From Burkholderiales bacterium (GTDB taxonomy: Bacteria; Pseudomonadota; Gammaproteobacteria; Burkholderiales; Burkholderiaceae_C), in NCBI GenBank assembly GCA_021414305.1, contig JAIOOS010000007.1, positions 1-64,000 of the forward strand: a stretch of DNA of 64,000 nt. The letters are read 5' to 3'. The notes under the pieces were generated by a model. The model saw only the letters and a list, made by a program, of their open reading frames with translations, ran no database searches and was not told the origin of the DNA. Every line of letters starts with the position of its first letter. Positions within the stretch are counted from its first letter, which is position 1. This document shows positions 1-8,237 of this stretch, one piece after another. A program made the translations under genes and the position numbers.

Positions 1-57
1 GCCGAAGAAGCCTGGCGCCAGGTCGAGCGCCTGCTGGCAAGCGGGGAAAACAATTAG
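1..57 (+). CDS. C-terminal fragment of an upstream gene
   Basis: Frame 1 is open from the window edge to a TAG at 55-57 and encodes the 18-residue tail AEEAWRQVERLLASGENN. Only the tail is visible, so no family can be named. The helical, charged composition fits a real protein end, and the stop is followed at once by a long inverted repeat. The reading frame is inferred from the absence of other explanations. Confidence 0.4.
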   Translation, partial: AEEAWRQVERLLASGENN

Positions 58-158
58 CCACAGAGGTCACATAGGACACAGAGAACACAGAGAACAGCAG
101 AAGAAGATTCTGTTGTTGATCTTCTCCGTGATCTCTGTGTCCTCTGTGGCTGCTTTCA
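57..158. repeat. Imperfect inverted repeat of the CACAGAGG/CCTCTGTG type
   Basis: The left arm (about 57-104) contains CCACAGAGG and GGACACAGAGAACACAGAGA. The right arm (about 121-158) contains CTCCGTGATCTCTGTGTCC and CTCTGTGG, the reverse complement of the same words. The RNA could form a long imperfect hairpin with a loop near 105-120. It fills most of the gap between the upstream gene and the acyl-CoA dehydrogenase. Similar intergenic CACAGAGGACACAGAG repeats occur in many bacterial genomes; no coding function is apparent. Confidence 0.7.
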
Positions 159-213
159 GGTTTTGAATCGACTTTTGGCTCTTTTCGCGCAAACACTTTC
201 TCAAGGAAACATC

Positions 214-1431
214 ATGGATTTCGACTACTCCCCCAAGGTCAGGGACCTGCAAAAGCGCCTCAGCGCCTTCATGGACGAGCACATCTATCCGAACGAGTCC
301 GTGTTCGACGAGGAAGTCGCGGCCAACCGCGCCAGGGGCAACCCCTGGATACCGACTGCGGTCATGGAGCAGTTGAAGGAGAAGGCCCGCGCCGCCGGCC
401 TGTGGAACCTCTTCCTGCCGCAGTCCGAGCGCGGCGCCGGCCTCAGCAACCTAGAATACGCGCCGCTGTGCGAAATCATGGGGCGTGTTCTGTGGGCATC
501 GGAGGTCTTCAACTGTTCGGCCCCTGATACCGGCAACATGGAAACGCTGGAACGCTACGGCAGCGAGGCGCAGAAAGACCGCTGGCTGGAGCCGCTGCTC
601 GCTGGCGAAATCCGCTCCGCATTCCTGATGACCGAGCCGGCGGTGGCCTCGTCAGACGCGACCAACATCCAGTGCTCGATCCGTCGCGATGGCGACAGTT
701 ACGTGATCAACGGGCGCAAGTGGTTCGCGTCCGGTGCCGGCGATCCGCGCTGCAAGCTGTACATCGTGATGGGCAAGACCGATACCGAAGCCGCGTCGCA
801 TCAGCAGCAGTCGATGATCCTGGTCCCATCGGACGCACCCGGCATCCGCGTGATTCGCCCCCTGCCCGTGTTCGGCTACGACGATGCCCCGCATGGTCAC
901 ATGGAAATCGAACTGACCGACGTGCGGGTGCCGGCGGACAGCATTCTGCTCGGCGAGGGGCGCGGGTTCGAAATCGCGCAGGGTCGGCTCGGGCCGGGGC
1001 GCATCCACCACTGCATGCGACTGATCGGCCTGGCCGAGCGCGCGCTCGAGCTGATGTGCAAGCGCGCGTCGAGCCGGGTGGCCTTCGGCCGCACCGTCGC
1101 CGAACAGGGCGTCACCCGCGAGCGCATCGCCGAGGCGCGCTGCCAGATCGACATGGCGCGGCTGCTCACGCTGAAGGCGGCGTGGATGATGGACGTGGCC
1201 GGCAACAAGACCGCCAAGGCCGAGATCGCGATGATCAAGGTGGTGGCGCCGAACATGGCCTGCCAGGTCATCGACTGGGCGATGCAGGTGCACGGCGGCG
1301 GCGGCGTCTCCGGCGACTTTCCGCTCGCCGGCTTCTACGCCGGCGCGCGCACCCTGCGCTTCGCCGACGGCCCCGACGAAGTGCACCGCAACGCGATCGC
1401 CAAGATCGAGCTGGGCAAGCACGCCGCCTGA
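214..1431 (+). CDS. Acyl-CoA dehydrogenase family protein
   Basis: This is a 405-residue FAD-dependent acyl-CoA dehydrogenase, expected to oxidise an acyl-CoA thioester at the alpha-beta position and pass electrons to ETF. The order is typical: an N-terminal helical domain, a central beta domain with the FLMTEP motif and [11 protein letters not shown], then a C-terminal helical domain with [22 protein letters not shown] and ending [19 protein letters not shown]. The length is normal for the family. The frame is open from 163, but ATG 214 is preferred because AAGGAAAC lies just upstream and the [12 protein letters not shown] start matches the family. The substrate cannot be read from sequence. 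It appears to stand alone. Confidence 0.9.
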   Translation: MDFDYSPKVRDLQKRLSAFMDEHIYPNESVFDEEVAANRARGNPWIPTAVMEQLKEKARAAGLWNLFLPQSERGAGLSNLEYAPLCEIMGRVLWASEVFNCSAPDTGNMETLERYGSEAQKDRWLEPLLAGEIRSAFLMTEPAVASSDATNIQCSIRRDGDSYVINGRKWFASGAGDPRCKLYIVMGKTDTEAASHQQQSMILVPSDAPGIRVIRPLPVFGYDDAPHGHMEIELTDVRVPADSILLGEGRGFEIAQGRLGPGRIHHCMRLIGLAERALELMCKRASSRVAFGRTVAEQGVTRERIAEARCQIDMARLLTLKAAWMMDVAGNKTAKAEIAMIKVVAPNMACQVIDWAMQVHGGGGVSGDFPLAGFYAGARTLRFADGPDEVHRNAIAKIELGKHAA

Positions 1432-1471
1432 GGCGGGCGTTCGCGCGCCCCTCCCGCGGGGCGCGTGGAGC

Positions 1472-2206
1472 TCAGCTCCCGCCGCGCTTCCTGCCGGGCG
1501 GCGTGAGCGCCTGCCAGGCGGTGGAGGTGGTCTGCGCCCAGGTCACCGGCTCGTCGCCGCGCGAGCGGCCGACGCGTAGCGCCTCGGTGCCCGCGGTCTC
1601 GAACAAGGCCAGCGCCGCGGCGACGTCGGTCTCGTCGGCGCTGCTCAGCGCCATGCGCAGGTAGAGCTTGCCGCGCAGCGTCATCAGCACGAACGGCGGC
1701 GCGAGGCGCAGCAAGGTGCCGGCGGCACGCTCGAGCGCGTGGCCGAGGGGGCCCTCGACCCAGGCCGGACCCTCGTTCGGCAGGCTGGAGACGCCGGCGA
1801 AGCTCGCCCGCAGCAGCTTCGAGCCGTTCAGCGCGATCTTCGGGAACATCACCAGCCAGCGCGTCTCTTCCGGCGTGGAGTCGCCCATCTCGGTCTGGTT
1901 GCTCTGGGTGAACTGCTCGAAGGCCTGCTTCTCGAGCTGCTCCATCAGCGTCTTGGAGACGATCAGCATCTGCATGTCGGGCGGCAGGCCGAGGGCCATG
2001 CGCAGACGCAGTTCCTGGCCCTGGATGTAGGGCCGCTGCGACGGGCCCCACTCGAGCCGCCAGGGCAGGTCCTCGAGCTTGCCGTCGACGACGAAGCCGT
2101 TGCCGTCGCGCTCGCGCTTGAATTCGTGGCCCCGCCGCTTGGCCCAGGCCGAGACTTCGCTGAAATCCGGGCCCAGCCCCTGGTTGGCGAAGAAGCTCTT
2201 GAACAT
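1472..2206 (-). CDS. Conserved hypothetical protein, 244 aa
   Basis: The product begins MFKSFFANQGLGPDFSEVSAWAKRRG and has no signal peptide, transmembrane segment or catalytic motif that I recognise. It mixes polar alpha/beta sequence (LEWGPSQRPYIQGQELRLRMALG) with a basic tail ending RKRGGS. The frame extends upstream to 2323, but ATG 2206 is chosen because the extra 39 residues run into the start of the divergent glutathione S-transferase. The two starts face each other across 64 bp, so they probably share a divergent promoter region. The function is unknown. Confidence 0.7.
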   Translation of the reverse strand: MFKSFFANQGLGPDFSEVSAWAKRRGHEFKRERDGNGFVVDGKLEDLPWRLEWGPSQRPYIQGQELRLRMALGLPPDMQMLIVSKTLMEQLEKQAFEQFTQSNQTEMGDSTPEETRWLVMFPKIALNGSKLLRASFAGVSSLPNEGPAWVEGPLGHALERAAGTLLRLAPPFVLMTLRGKLYLRMALSSADETDVAAALALFETAGTEALRVGRSRGDEPVTWAQTTSTAWQALTPPGRKRGGS

Positions 2207-2270
2207 CGGCGTCTCCGTTCCACTAGAGTCACCGGCAGCGGCGTACCTGCCGGCGACAAGGAAGATTGCG

Positions 2271-2963
2271 ATGCTCGAAGTGTATTCGTGGCCCACGCCG
2301 AACGGGCACAAGATCCACGTCATGCTCGAGGAATGCGGCCTGGCCTACCGGGCCATTCCGGTCGACATCGGCGCCGGCGACCAGTTCAAGCCGGAGTTCC
2401 TGAAGATCAGCCCGAACAACAAGATCCCGGCGATCGTCGATCCCGAAGGACCCGACGGCAAGCCGATCTCGGTCTTCGAATCGGGCGCGATCCTGCTCTA
2501 TCTCGCCGCCAAGACCGGGCGCTTCCTGCCGCAGGACCTGCGCGGCAAGTACCGGACGATGGAGTGGCTGATGTTCCAGATGGGCAGCGTCGGCCCGATG
2601 CTCGGCCAGGCGCACCACTTCCGCATGTACGCGCCGGAAAAGGTCGGCTACGCGATCGACCGCTACAGCAACGAGGCCAAACGGATCTACGGCGTGATCG
2701 ACAAGCGGCTTGCGAGCAGCCGCTTCATCGCCGCCGACGAGTACACGATCGCCGACATCGCCATCTTCCCCTGGCTGCGCTCGTGGAAGAACCAGGGCAT
2801 CGAGCTCGACGACTATCCCGATCTCAAGGCCTGGTTCGAAGGCATCGCGGCGCGGCCCGCGGTGCAGCGCGGCGTCGAGGTGCTGGCCGGCTTGCGCAAG
2901 GCGGTCCGCACCGAGAAGGAGAAAGAGGTGCTGTTCGGCGCGATGCAGTACCAGCGGCGTTGA
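2271..2963 (+). CDS. Glutathione S-transferase family protein
   Basis: This is a 230-residue soluble GST. It resembles the YfcG/Ure2-like disulfide-bond oxidoreductases that use glutathione or reduce disulfides. The thioredoxin-fold half (residues 1-85) starts LEVYSWPTPNGHKIHVMLEE and contains the cis-Pro motif NNKIPAIVD and the glutathione-binding ESGAILLYLA. The helical half contains RFIAADEYTIADIAIFPWL, the conserved N-capping and hydrophobic staple region. ATG 2271 is preferred over an in-frame ATG at 2079 because the fold starts here. The physiological substrate is unknown. Confidence 0.9.
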   Translation: MLEVYSWPTPNGHKIHVMLEECGLAYRAIPVDIGAGDQFKPEFLKISPNNKIPAIVDPEGPDGKPISVFESGAILLYLAAKTGRFLPQDLRGKYRTMEWLMFQMGSVGPMLGQAHHFRMYAPEKVGYAIDRYSNEAKRIYGVIDKRLASSRFIAADEYTIADIAIFPWLRSWKNQGIELDDYPDLKAWFEGIAARPAVQRGVEVLAGLRKAVRTEKEKEVLFGAMQYQRR

Positions 2964-3012
2964 AGCGTCGCAGCCTCGCGCCGAAGACCCGCTGCGTACA
3001 ATCGCGCGGTTT

Positions 3013-3089
3013 CGGGGCGTAGCGCAGCCTGGTAGCGCAACTGGTTTGGGACCAGTAGGTCGCGAGTTCGAATCCCGCCGCCCCGACCA
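3013..3089 (+). tRNA. tRNA-Pro (anticodon TGG)
   Basis: This is a 77-nt cloverleaf. The acceptor CGGGGCG pairs with CGCCCCG and is followed by A and an encoded CCA. The anticodon arm is ACTGG-TTTGGGA-CCAGT, giving anticodon TGG, and the T arm contains GAGTTCGAATCC. A TACAAT hexamer at 2997-3002 is a possible -10 element. It is followed 28 nt later by tRNA-Arg, so the two are probably co-transcribed. Confidence 0.97.
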
Positions 3090-3117
3090 GCACCGAGTCC
3101 CGTCAGTGCCGACCGAG

Positions 3118-3194
3118 CTGCCCGTAGCTCAACTGGATAGAGCACCAGCCTTCTAAGCTGGGGGTCGGGGGTTCGAGTCCCTCCGGGCAGGCCA
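3118..3194 (+). tRNA. tRNA-Arg (anticodon TCT)
   Basis: This is a 77-nt cloverleaf. The acceptor CTGCCCG pairs with CGGGCAG and is followed by G and an encoded CCA. The anticodon arm is CCAGC-CTTCTAA-GCTGG, giving anticodon TCT. The D arm AGCTCAACTGGATAGAGC and T arm GGGTTCGAGTCCC are normal. It lies tandem to tRNA-Pro and reads towards the convergent SYLF gene. Confidence 0.97.
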
Positions 3195-3211
3195 AGTCTC
3201 GCTGGTGCCGC

Positions 3212-3781
3212 TCAGTTGAGATCGCCGTTCTTGTAGTACTTCGTGCCCTTGACGGTCAGCTCGGCCGCAAGCCCGTCGCCGGTCAACTGGTACAGCCACA
3301 CCCCGGGTTGCACGGAGACGGCCCCGGCGAAGGCGGTTCCCTGGTCCGCCAGCTTGGCCGCGGCGGTAGCCTGTGCGCCGAGTTCCCAGCCCGAGTTGAC
3401 GAAGCCCTGCAGCAGCTTCTCCGACTCGAACACGAACACGAGGCGGAATTTCTTGATGCCGAAGCCCAGCCCGGCCTGCACCTCGGCCATCTTCATGAAC
3501 GTCTCGGCCTTGGTCTTCCGGTTGACGGCGAGCCCATCCCCGGAGCCGCCGCCGGCAACGAGGATCTTCATGCCGAAGTTGCTGAACACCGCGTAACCCG
3601 CAGCCCCTTCCACGACCTTTCGCGCGGCCGGCTGCAGCGCGTAGAGCTTCTCGAGCGTTTGCTGCGCTGTCTGCCGCACTTCCGCGCGCTGCTCTTCCTT
3701 GGTGGCGGCGATGACGGCGAACGGGGTCATCGCCGGCGCGGCGACTGCGATCAGCGTCGCAAGGGTGTGTCGGCGGTTCAT
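3212..3781 (-). CDS. Secreted SYLF/YSC84-domain lipid-binding protein
   Basis: The 189-residue product starts with a Sec signal peptide (MNRRHTLATLIAVAAPAMTPF, cleaved near AVIAA). A SYLF/Ysc84 domain follows, seen in AAGYAVFSNFGMKILVAGGGSG, KMAEVQAGLGFGIKKFRLVF and the C-terminal GVWLYQLTGDGLAAELTVKG. SYLF domains bind phospholipids. Bacterial secreted versions are probably periplasmic and remain poorly understood. It lies 22 bp downstream of the DUF3604 gene on the same strand, so the two may be co-transcribed. Confidence 0.85.
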   Translation of the reverse strand: MNRRHTLATLIAVAAPAMTPFAVIAATKEEQRAEVRQTAQQTLEKLYALQPAARKVVEGAAGYAVFSNFGMKILVAGGGSGDGLAVNRKTKAETFMKMAEVQAGLGFGIKKFRLVFVFESEKLLQGFVNSGWELGAQATAAAKLADQGTAFAGAVSVQPGVWLYQLTGDGLAAELTVKGTKYYKNGDLN

Positions 3782-3803
3782 GGTCTTCCTCTCTCCATGT
3801 CTT

Positions 3804-5705
3804 CTACGTCGGCGAGTACCAGATCGGCGAGGTGTAGGCGCGGTCCTGGATGGCCGTGGGCGCTTCCGCGGGCGGCTTGGTGCCGAAGAACTTGGCGTCG
3901 TAGGTCGTCCACCGCGGCGTCGGGATCTCGATCACGCGCACGTAGTAGAACGCGCGCTGCTTCGGATCGAAGCTCGGGTCCTTCCAGTGCGCGTGCAGGT
4001 AGGGCGCGCCGATGGCGTTGGTGTAGCTCGCTTCCTTCACGTTCACCGTGTTGCCCACCGGCGCAAGCTTGCCGTTCTTGCCCGGCTTGCGGTTCCCCGA
4101 CCAGGCCACGTCGTAGACCTTCTCGTGCGTCTTGCCGGCCGCGTCGAGCCAGCCCTTGATGACCTGGATGCGGTCGAGGTTGGCACCGTCGGCGTCGCGC
4201 ACGGCGCGCACGAGGAACGTGGGCACCTTGCCGCCCGGCGCGTTCTTCAGGTCGCCGCCCATCGGCACGCCGCGCTTGTAGCCCTGCTCGGCGAAGTCGG
4301 AGCGCTCCAGATCCTGGGCCGTGAAGTCGTAGCCGCCGAACACGCGCACCTGCAGGCGGGTGCCGGTGGTGGCGTAGACCTCCTTGCGGGCCATGGCGTC
4401 CCAGAGCGCCTCCCGCGTGTTCTCGTTCGCCCACACGGCGGCCAAACCCGAAGCGCTCGTCATCCACGCGTAGTGCTTGCGGTCCTTTTCCTTGTTGAGA
4501 TTGCCCGTGACGACCTCGTCGAACCGGTGCGGAGACGACGAAGGCTCGAGGGGCGCGACCTTGCCGAAGAAGTTGTCCTCCTGCGTGGTGGAGAGCGAGG
4601 TGTGCGAATCGGTCGAACCGACGATGCCGAACTTGAACGGATTGACGCCGAGCTTCTGCTCGTACTGGATCCCGCGCTTGTAGGCTTCACGCGTGTATTC
4701 GCGCGGCAGCATCGCCGGCGTATGCACGCCGGGCCCGAAGCTCCCCCGGTCCCAGGTCTCGAAGTTGGCGAACTCGTCGTTCGGCGACAGCGTGGGGTGC
4801 GACTCGCCGTCGCCCTTCATCTGCGTCGTTTCGTAGAGCGGCTCCCAGCGCATCCTGCGCGTCGCGTAGTCGCGGTCGATCGGCTTCTTGGTCGTCAGCG
4901 TCACGTCGTCGAACATGAGCCCCAGGGAGATGTTGCCGTTGTGCGGAATGGCCAGGAGGCGCGAGCCGGTCTTCGCCTCGGCGTCGCTCATCCACTGCCA
5001 GAGCACTTCCGGATCGACCGTGTCGTACTGCGAGATCGGCACGATCTTGTCGGCCTGCGCCTTGCCGCCGCGGAAGATCACGTTGCGGTGCAGGTTGTTG
5101 CCGTCGGGGGTCGAAGTCCACTCGAAGCCGATGAAGGCGGTGAATCGGCCCGGCTCGTTGTACTTCTCGGCTGCGGCCGTTCCCTTCTGCCACATGGTGC
5201 GCGCCAGGCTGTCGTCGCCCTTGAACGGATCGTCCCGGGAGCTGATGCGCTTGACCCACTCGTTGAACGCCTCGATGCCCTTGCCCGCCTTGACCAGGTC
5301 GTGCACCTTGCGGCCCCACTCAGACTTCAGCAGGTCCGGGTCCGAGCTGGCGAGCAGCGGCGCCAGGCCGAGGTTCTCGGCGTGGTCGGCGACGACGAGG
5401 AAGTCCAGCGGCCGCTGCAGCTTCGCCGGCAGGCCGGTGCTCGACTTCACTTCCTCGCCGCGGGCGAAGCGATACGCCTCCTCCGGCCCGAGCGTGTTGC
5501 CGATCATGCCGGCATCGGTCGAGTACGACGTGTGCAGATGGGTGTCGCCGAAGTACACGCGATTGGGGAAGTTCTTCGCCGGATAGGGCGAGTAGACGAT
5601 CTTCTTGTCCGTCGGCCCGGGAGCGTCCTGCGCCCGCAGGTCGAGGCTTCCGAGCAGGAGTACCGAGGCGGCGGCAAGTCCCGCGAAACGAATGGTCGAC
5701 TTCAC
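3804..5705 (-). CDS. DUF3604 (PHP-like) exported protein
   Basis: This is a 633-residue protein with an N-terminal signal peptide (VKSTIRFAGLAAASVLLLGS, cleaved after LRA). GTG 5705 is chosen because AAGGGAG lies 6 nt upstream and the signal peptide starts there. Candidate metal ligands follow the PHP pattern: GDTHLHTSYS (H56, H58), VVADHAE, IPHNGN and STDSHTSLS. These suggest a metal-dependent hydrolase fold in the periplasm, but no substrate is known for DUF3604. It is transcribed away from a parvulin-HupE/UreJ run, an arrangement I believe recurs in other proteobacteria. Confidence 0.85.
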   Translation of the reverse strand: MKSTIRFAGLAAASVLLLGSLDLRAQDAPGPTDKKIVYSPYPAKNFPNRVYFGDTHLHTSYSTDAGMIGNTLGPEEAYRFARGEEVKSSTGLPAKLQRPLDFLVVADHAENLGLAPLLASSDPDLLKSEWGRKVHDLVKAGKGIEAFNEWVKRISSRDDPFKGDDSLARTMWQKGTAAAEKYNEPGRFTAFIGFEWTSTPDGNNLHRNVIFRGGKAQADKIVPISQYDTVDPEVLWQWMSDAEAKTGSRLLAIPHNGNISLGLMFDDVTLTTKKPIDRDYATRRMRWEPLYETTQMKGDGESHPTLSPNDEFANFETWDRGSFGPGVHTPAMLPREYTREAYKRGIQYEQKLGVNPFKFGIVGSTDSHTSLSTTQEDNFFGKVAPLEPSSSPHRFDEVVTGNLNKEKDRKHYAWMTSASGLAAVWANENTREALWDAMARKEVYATTGTRLQVRVFGGYDFTAQDLERSDFAEQGYKRGVPMGGDLKNAPGGKVPTFLVRAVRDADGANLDRIQVIKGWLDAAGKTHEKVYDVAWSGNRKPGKNGKLAPVGNTVNVKEASYTNAIGAPYLHAHWKDPSFDPKQRAFYYVRVIEIPTPRWTTYDAKFFGTKPPAEAPTAIQDRAYTSPIWYSPT

Positions 5706-5933
5706 TTCGAGCTCCCTTGAAGGCGCCCCGGGCAGTCGGCGACGAACTTGCGAGCCGAGGGGTGCAAGGCCAGCACTTTGCCCGCGTTGCACGAAGCTTC
5801 AATAGCACCATGGGGCAGTGGAAGCGCCCTGCTCGACGGCATAGGATCAAACAGGGTTCACTGCCTGGCTGCCTTGTCCTCGAGAGGAACGTACCGTGAA
5901 CGCCGTCGCGATCGCCCGCTGCCAACGCCTGCC

Positions 5934-6782
5934 ATGAAGAGGCTGCTGCGCGAACCGTTGCTGCACTTCCTGGCGATCGGGGCGCTGTTGTTCGCGGTCC
6001 ACGCCCTCGTGCCTCGTGCGGCACCGTCGTCCGGAACGGTGATCGTGCTGACGCAGGGCCAGATGGACGCGATGGCCTCGGTCTTCCAGCGCAAGTGGCA
6101 GCGCGCTCCCACGCCACAGGAGCGCACGCACCTGCTCGAATCGCTGGTGCGCGAGGAAATCCTCTACCGGGAAGGCGTCTCGCTCGGCCTGGACCGGGAC
6201 GACGCGCTGATCCGCCGGCGAGTCGGTCAGAAGGTCGAGCTCCTCGCGGAAGAAGCGCAGCAGTCGAGCCGACCCGGCGACGCCGAATTGCAGGCCTATT
6301 TCGAGGCGAACCGGTCGCGCTTCGAAGTCGAGCCCCGGGTCTCCTTCCGTCAGGCCTTTGTCGATCCGGGCCGCCCGGGCCGCAGCCCGGAACGCGAAGC
6401 CGCGCGGCTGCTGACGGCCCTGAGCAACGAGGGCGAGGCCGCGCTCGCGCGCCATCCGGGTGATCCGACCCCGCTCGCGCAGCAGGTGGACGCGGTGCCG
6501 TTGTCGCAGGTCGCGCGCGACTTCGGCGAGCAGTTCGCCAACGCGTTGTCCGGCCAGCCGCAGGGCCGCTGGCAAGGTCCCGTGCGCTCTGCGTTCGGTC
6601 TGCACATCGTCTTCGTCAGCGAACAGGTCCCGGCGCGCATGCCGCCGCTGGCCGAGGTCCGCGAGGCGGTCGAACGGGACTGGGCGCGCGACCGCCGGAC
6701 CACCGCCAGCGATGCGATGTACAGGCAGCTGAGACAGCGCTATACCGTGTCGATCGAACCCGGTCCGGGCGGAAGTTCGTGA
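5934..6782 (+). CDS. Membrane-anchored parvulin-type peptidyl-prolyl isomerase
   Basis: The 282-residue product has one N-terminal membrane segment (about residues 10-28, LLHFLAIGALLFAVHALV). A helical chaperone-like region follows (RTHLLESLVREEILYREGVSLGL). The C-terminal PpiC-type domain contains VSFRQAFVD, QGRWQGPVRSAFGLHIVFV and the closing EVREAVERDWARDR. It probably folds or inserts envelope proteins on the periplasmic side. ATG 5934 is preferred over the longer frame from 5748, which overlaps the divergent promoter region. Its TGA overlaps the GTG of the HupE/UreJ gene, so the two are translationally coupled. Confidence 0.85.
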   Translation: MKRLLREPLLHFLAIGALLFAVHALVPRAAPSSGTVIVLTQGQMDAMASVFQRKWQRAPTPQERTHLLESLVREEILYREGVSLGLDRDDALIRRRVGQKVELLAEEAQQSSRPGDAELQAYFEANRSRFEVEPRVSFRQAFVDPGRPGRSPEREAARLLTALSNEGEAALARHPGDPTPLAQQVDAVPLSQVARDFGEQFANALSGQPQGRWQGPVRSAFGLHIVFVSEQVPARMPPLAEVREAVERDWARDRRTTASDAMYRQLRQRYTVSIEPGPGGSS

Positions 6783-7789
6783 CGACCCGCGGCCTGGTGA
6801 TCTGCCTGCTCCTCGGCTGCTTCGCATGGGGAGCGACCCCGCGCCACGCGAACGCGGACGAGTTCCGGCCGGCCTATCTCGAGCTGCGTCAGGTCGGTGC
6901 CGAGACCTACGACGTGCTCTGGAAGGTGCCGGCCATCGGCGGCCAGCAGCGACTGGCCCTGAGCGTGCGGCTGCCGGAAGCTTCGCTGAACGTCGTCGAG
7001 CCGCGCGGCGCCTATGTCGGCTCCAGCCATGTGGAGCGCTGGCAGGTCCGCCGGCCCGGCGGGCTGCATGGCCAGGAAATCGCCATCGAGGGCCTGCAGT
7101 ACAGCGCCGCCGAGGTCCTGGTGCGCGTCGAGAGCGCCGACGGCAGTGCGCAGGTGACGCGCCTGACCGCCTCGCGCCCTTCCTTCAAGGTCGCGCTCGC
7201 GGCCGGTCCCCTGGCGGTGGCGCAGACCTACACCGTGCTCGGCATCGAGCACATCCTGCTCGGCGCCGACCACCTGCTGTTCGTCTTCGCCTTGCTCGTG
7301 CTCGTGCGCGGCGGCCGGCGCATCGTCCTGACCATCACGGCGTTCACGGTCGCGCACAGCGTCACCCTCGCGGCCGCCACGTTCGGCTGGCTGACCCTGC
7401 CGCCGGCGCCGGTCGAAGCGGTGATTGCCCTGAGCATCGCGTTTCTCGCGCGCGAGATCGTCGTCTCGTGGCGTGGCCAACCGAGCCTGACCGAGCGCAA
7501 GCCGTGGCTCGTGGCGTTCACGTTCGGCCTGCTGCACGGGCTCGGCTTCGCCGGAGCACTGGCGGAGATCGGCTTGCCGGAGAAAGCCGTCCCCCTGGCG
7601 CTGCTCTCGTTCAACCTCGGCGTCGAAGCCGGCCAGCTTCTGTTCGTCGCGGGCGTGCTCGCCCTTGCCTTCCTGTCGAGGCAGTTGCTGGCGTTGGGGC
7701 GACCGGTCCTGAAATGGATTCCGCCCTACGCGATCGGCGGCGCCGCGTCGTACTGGCTGATCGCTCGTGTGGCAGCGTTCGCGCAGTGA
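6779..7789 (+). CDS. HupE/UreJ family membrane protein
   Basis: This is a 336-residue protein. A signal peptide (residues 1-26) is followed by a beta-rich extracytoplasmic domain to about residue 145 and then six or so hydrophobic helices. The HupE/UreJ signatures are IEHILLGADHLLFVFALL, with His and Asp inside the membrane, and LLHGLGFAGAL. HupE/UreJ proteins are implicated in nickel uptake or metal handling, but this two-domain subgroup is uncharacterised. It starts with GTG overlapping the parvulin stop. No hydrogenase or urease genes are nearby, so a role in nickel supply is not supported by context. Confidence 0.85.
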   Translation: MTTRGLVICLLLGCFAWGATPRHANADEFRPAYLELRQVGAETYDVLWKVPAIGGQQRLALSVRLPEASLNVVEPRGAYVGSSHVERWQVRRPGGLHGQEIAIEGLQYSAAEVLVRVESADGSAQVTRLTASRPSFKVALAAGPLAVAQTYTVLGIEHILLGADHLLFVFALLVLVRGGRRIVLTITAFTVAHSVTLAAATFGWLTLPPAPVEAVIALSIAFLAREIVVSWRGQPSLTERKPWLVAFTFGLLHGLGFAGALAEIGLPEKAVPLALLSFNLGVEAGQLLFVAGVLALAFLSRQLLALGRPVLKWIPPYAIGGAASYWLIARVAAFAQ

Positions 7790-7832
7790 TCCCCTGCCCC
7801 ACCGGCACCACCTTCCAGCTTCGGCTCCACCC

Positions 7833-8237
7833 GTGCACACACCTCTCCTTCTGAAGACCGTCGCGGTCGTCGAGTTCGCCACCGGCGTCGGCCTGCTGGC
7901 GCTGCCCTCCACGGTGGCGGAGTTGCTGGCGGGTGGGGCGCTCGGCCCGGGCACGCCCATGCTGGTGGGTCGCGTCGCCGGGGCGGCCCTGATCGCCATC
8001 GGACTCGCTTGCTGGATGGAGGCGGTCGGCGAACGCCCCGGCGCCCCGACCGGGCTGCTGGTGGGGCTGCTGGCCTACAACGGTGCGATTCCGGTGCTCT
8101 TGCTGCACAGCCTCGCGGCGAGCGGCACGAACGGGTTGGGCCTGTGGCCGACAGTGATCCTGCATATTGCTGTGTGCCTGTGGATCGCCGTCGAGCTCCG
8201 CTCGCAGCGGGCGCTGCGTGGACGTTGGACACCATGA
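7833..8237 (+). CDS. Small integral membrane protein, 134 aa
   Basis: The product is largely hydrophobic, with about four membrane segments (VAVVEFATGVGLLALPSTV, LVGRVAGAALIAIGLACWM, LLVGLLAYNGAIPVLLLHSL and LWPTVILHIAVCLWIAVEL). No family is recognised. The start is uncertain: GTG 7833 gives a clean N-terminus before the first helix, while the frame is open from 7767. Its TGA overlaps the ATG of the next gene, so it belongs to the same plus-strand operon as the HupE/UreJ protein. Confidence 0.65.
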   Translation: MHTPLLLKTVAVVEFATGVGLLALPSTVAELLAGGALGPGTPMLVGRVAGAALIAIGLACWMEAVGERPGAPTGLLVGLLAYNGAIPVLLLHSLAASGTNGLGLWPTVILHIAVCLWIAVELRSQRALRGRWTP

